Assembly: GCA_000285855.2 (NCBI GenBank)
Contig: HE978651.1
Span: forward strand, 2,469,752 to 2,533,751
DNA length: 64,000 nucleotides
Origin: Ruminococcus sp. JC304
GTDB lineage: Bacteria; Bacillota; Clostridia; Lachnospirales; Lachnospiraceae
Direction: 5' to 3'
The position numbers were made by a program, and so were the translations under genes. Below the pieces are notes generated by a model, which was not told the origin of the DNA, ran no database searches, and worked only from the letters and a program-made list of their open reading frames with translations. This document shows, piece after piece, positions 63,088 through 64,000 of this stretch (positions within the stretch are counted from its first letter, which is position 1; each line of letters begins with the position of its first letter).

Positions 63088-63527
63088 TAGATCACCTCTA
63101 CTGTACCACCAGCAGCTTCAATTTTTGATTTTGCAGTCTCGCTGACAGCGTTAACCTTGACATTAAGTTTCTTTGTCAGCTCACCGTTTCCAAGAATTTT
63201 AACGCCATCAGCGATCTTGGAGATTGCACCGCTTGCAAGTAAGCTTTCTACTGTAACTTCTGCACCATCTTCAAAACGGTTCAGTACGTCAACGTTGATT
63301 GCAATGATCTCTTTTGTATTTCTGTTTTTGAATCCTCTCTTAGGCAGACGTCTGTATAAAGGCATCTGTCCACCTTCGAATCCCGGTTTCTTGTGACCGG
63401 AACGAGCTAACTGTCCTTTGTGTCCTTTACCGGCTGTCTTGCCGTTTCCAGAACCATGTCCACGGCCTCTTCTGAAGTTATCGCTGTGCTTAGAACCTTC
63501 TGCTGGTCTTAAGTTTGATAATTCCAT
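63087..63527 (-). CDS. rplO: 50S ribosomal protein L15
   Basis: 146 residues, glycine/arginine-rich N-terminus ([18 protein letters not shown], about 22-39) and the [17 protein letters not shown] core. Confidence 0.97.
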   Translation of the reverse strand: MELSNLRPAEGSKHSDNFRRGRGHGSGNGKTAGKGHKGQLARSGHKKPGFEGGQMPLYRRLPKRGFKNRNTKEIIAINVDVLNRFEDGAEVTVESLLASGAISKIADGVKILGNGELTKKLNVKVNAVSETAKSKIEAAGGTVEVI

Positions 63528-63595
63528 GTTGGCACCTCCTTTTATAATTTCAAATCGTTGAGTTTAGATTTTCTTCATTCAGGGAGAAGAAGCAA

Positions 63596-63778
63596 TTAAG
63601 CCTCTTCAACCTTTACCAGGTGCTGTACCTGCTGAATCATTCCTCTGGTTGCAGCATTGTCTGGCATTTCAACTGTTTTGTGCATTTTTGTAAGACCCAT
63701 AGCTACAACAGTTTTTTTATGCTTCGGAACTGCACCAATAGGAGATTTTACTAATGTAACTTTTAATGTATCTGCCAT
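63596..63778 (-). CDS. rpmD: 50S ribosomal protein L30
   Basis: 60 residues: LKVTLVKSPIGAVPKHKKTV, the standard L30 start. Confidence 0.96.
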   Translation of the reverse strand: MADTLKVTLVKSPIGAVPKHKKTVVAMGLTKMHKTVEMPDNAATRGMIQQVQHLVKVEEA

Positions 63779-63792
63779 TTTTGTATTCCTCC

Positions 63793-64000
63793 TTAAGCCA
63801 GAATCTCATCAACAGATTTTCCACGAAGTTTAGCAACTTCTTCTGGAGTTTTTAACTGTCTTAAGCCTTCGATTGTTGCAAGAACAACGTTCTGTTTGTT
63901 TCTGGATCCCATACATTTTGTACGGATGTTTTTGATACCAGCTAACTCGATTACCGCACGGGCAGGACCGCCGGCGATAACTCCAGTACCTTCCGGAGCT
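63793..64000 (-). CDS. rpsE: 30S ribosomal protein S5 (C-terminal part)
   Basis: Cut by the window edge. The visible part ends [11 protein letters not shown] and includes [20 protein letters not shown], the conserved S5 segment. The remainder lies beyond position 64000. Confidence 0.95.
   Translation of the reverse strand, partial: APEGTGVIAGGPARAVIELAGIKNIRTKCMGSRNKQNVVLATIEGLRQLKTPEEVAKLRGKSVDEILA

Overview
This looks like a chromosomal segment of a low-to-mid GC anaerobic Firmicute, most likely a gut Lachnospiraceae (Blautia/Dorea/Ruminococcus type). Grounds: Gram-positive style gene products (FtsEX, YitT, DegV, MurT/GatD, PucR regulator), AGGAGG-type ribosome binding sites, consensus -35/-10 promoters, a T-box in front of the trp operon, a type III glutamine synthetase, and an enlarged ribosomal protein L17. 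The species cannot be fixed from sequence alone. Most genes lie on the minus strand; + strand genes are a HAD phosphatase, a small secreted protein, a LysR regulator and xpt.

Layout by position. 1-9.5 kb: uvrB; an accessory ATP-binding DUF4143 gene flanked by a 29-bp imperfect direct repeat and with a striking inverted-repeat control region; a hybrid sensor kinase directly abutting a SulP transporter; a NADAR-family gene with a large internal deletion. 9.7-19.8 kb: M20 amidohydrolase, DegV, S41 protease, ftsX-ftsE, PucR-type regulator, YitT, and an OPT transporter followed by a small PqqD-like protein. 19.9-27 kb: MoxR AAA ATPase plus von Willebrand protein, diacylglycerol kinase plus glutamine synthetase III, HAD phosphatase. 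27-34 kb: complete trpEGDCFBA operon under a T-box with a UGG (Trp) specifier. 34-36.1 kb: NCS2 permease with a long structured leader, then tRNA-Met and tRNA-Val. 36.3-40.5 kb: membrane acyltransferase-like protein and metNIQ methionine importer.

40.6-43.45 kb is the most unusual stretch. It is a decaying accessory pocket: the 3' end of an Fn3-type surface protein, a Crp/Fnr-family gene cut off before its DNA-binding domain but still preceded by a perfect FNR box, an unrecognised secreted protein, and a 35-residue stump of an Abi_2 (AbiF-like) gene. That stump still has its promoter and an intact small structured RNA with its own terminator. Next to it is a compact GC-rich fold downstream of purL.

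43.4-56 kb: purL, a LysR regulator, an Mrp/NBP35 ATPase with a CsoR-like repressor, xpt, and an operon GDPD - murT - gatD - (WYL-less) HTH regulator - sugar-binding lipoprotein, which joins cell-wall amidation with a solute-binding lipoprotein. 56.2-64 kb: the end of the S10/spc/alpha ribosomal cluster, read on the minus strand: rpsE (partial), rpmD, rplO, secY, adk, map, infA, [terminator, promoter], rpmJ, [315-nt structured leader], rpsM, rpsK, rpsD, rpoA, rplQ.

Within the window a ~50-bp palindromic repeat occurs twice (37.6 and 56.2 kb), and a 24-bp near-identical repeat occurs at 40.8 and 50.9 kb. No CRISPR array, rRNA, intact transposase or prophage was seen.
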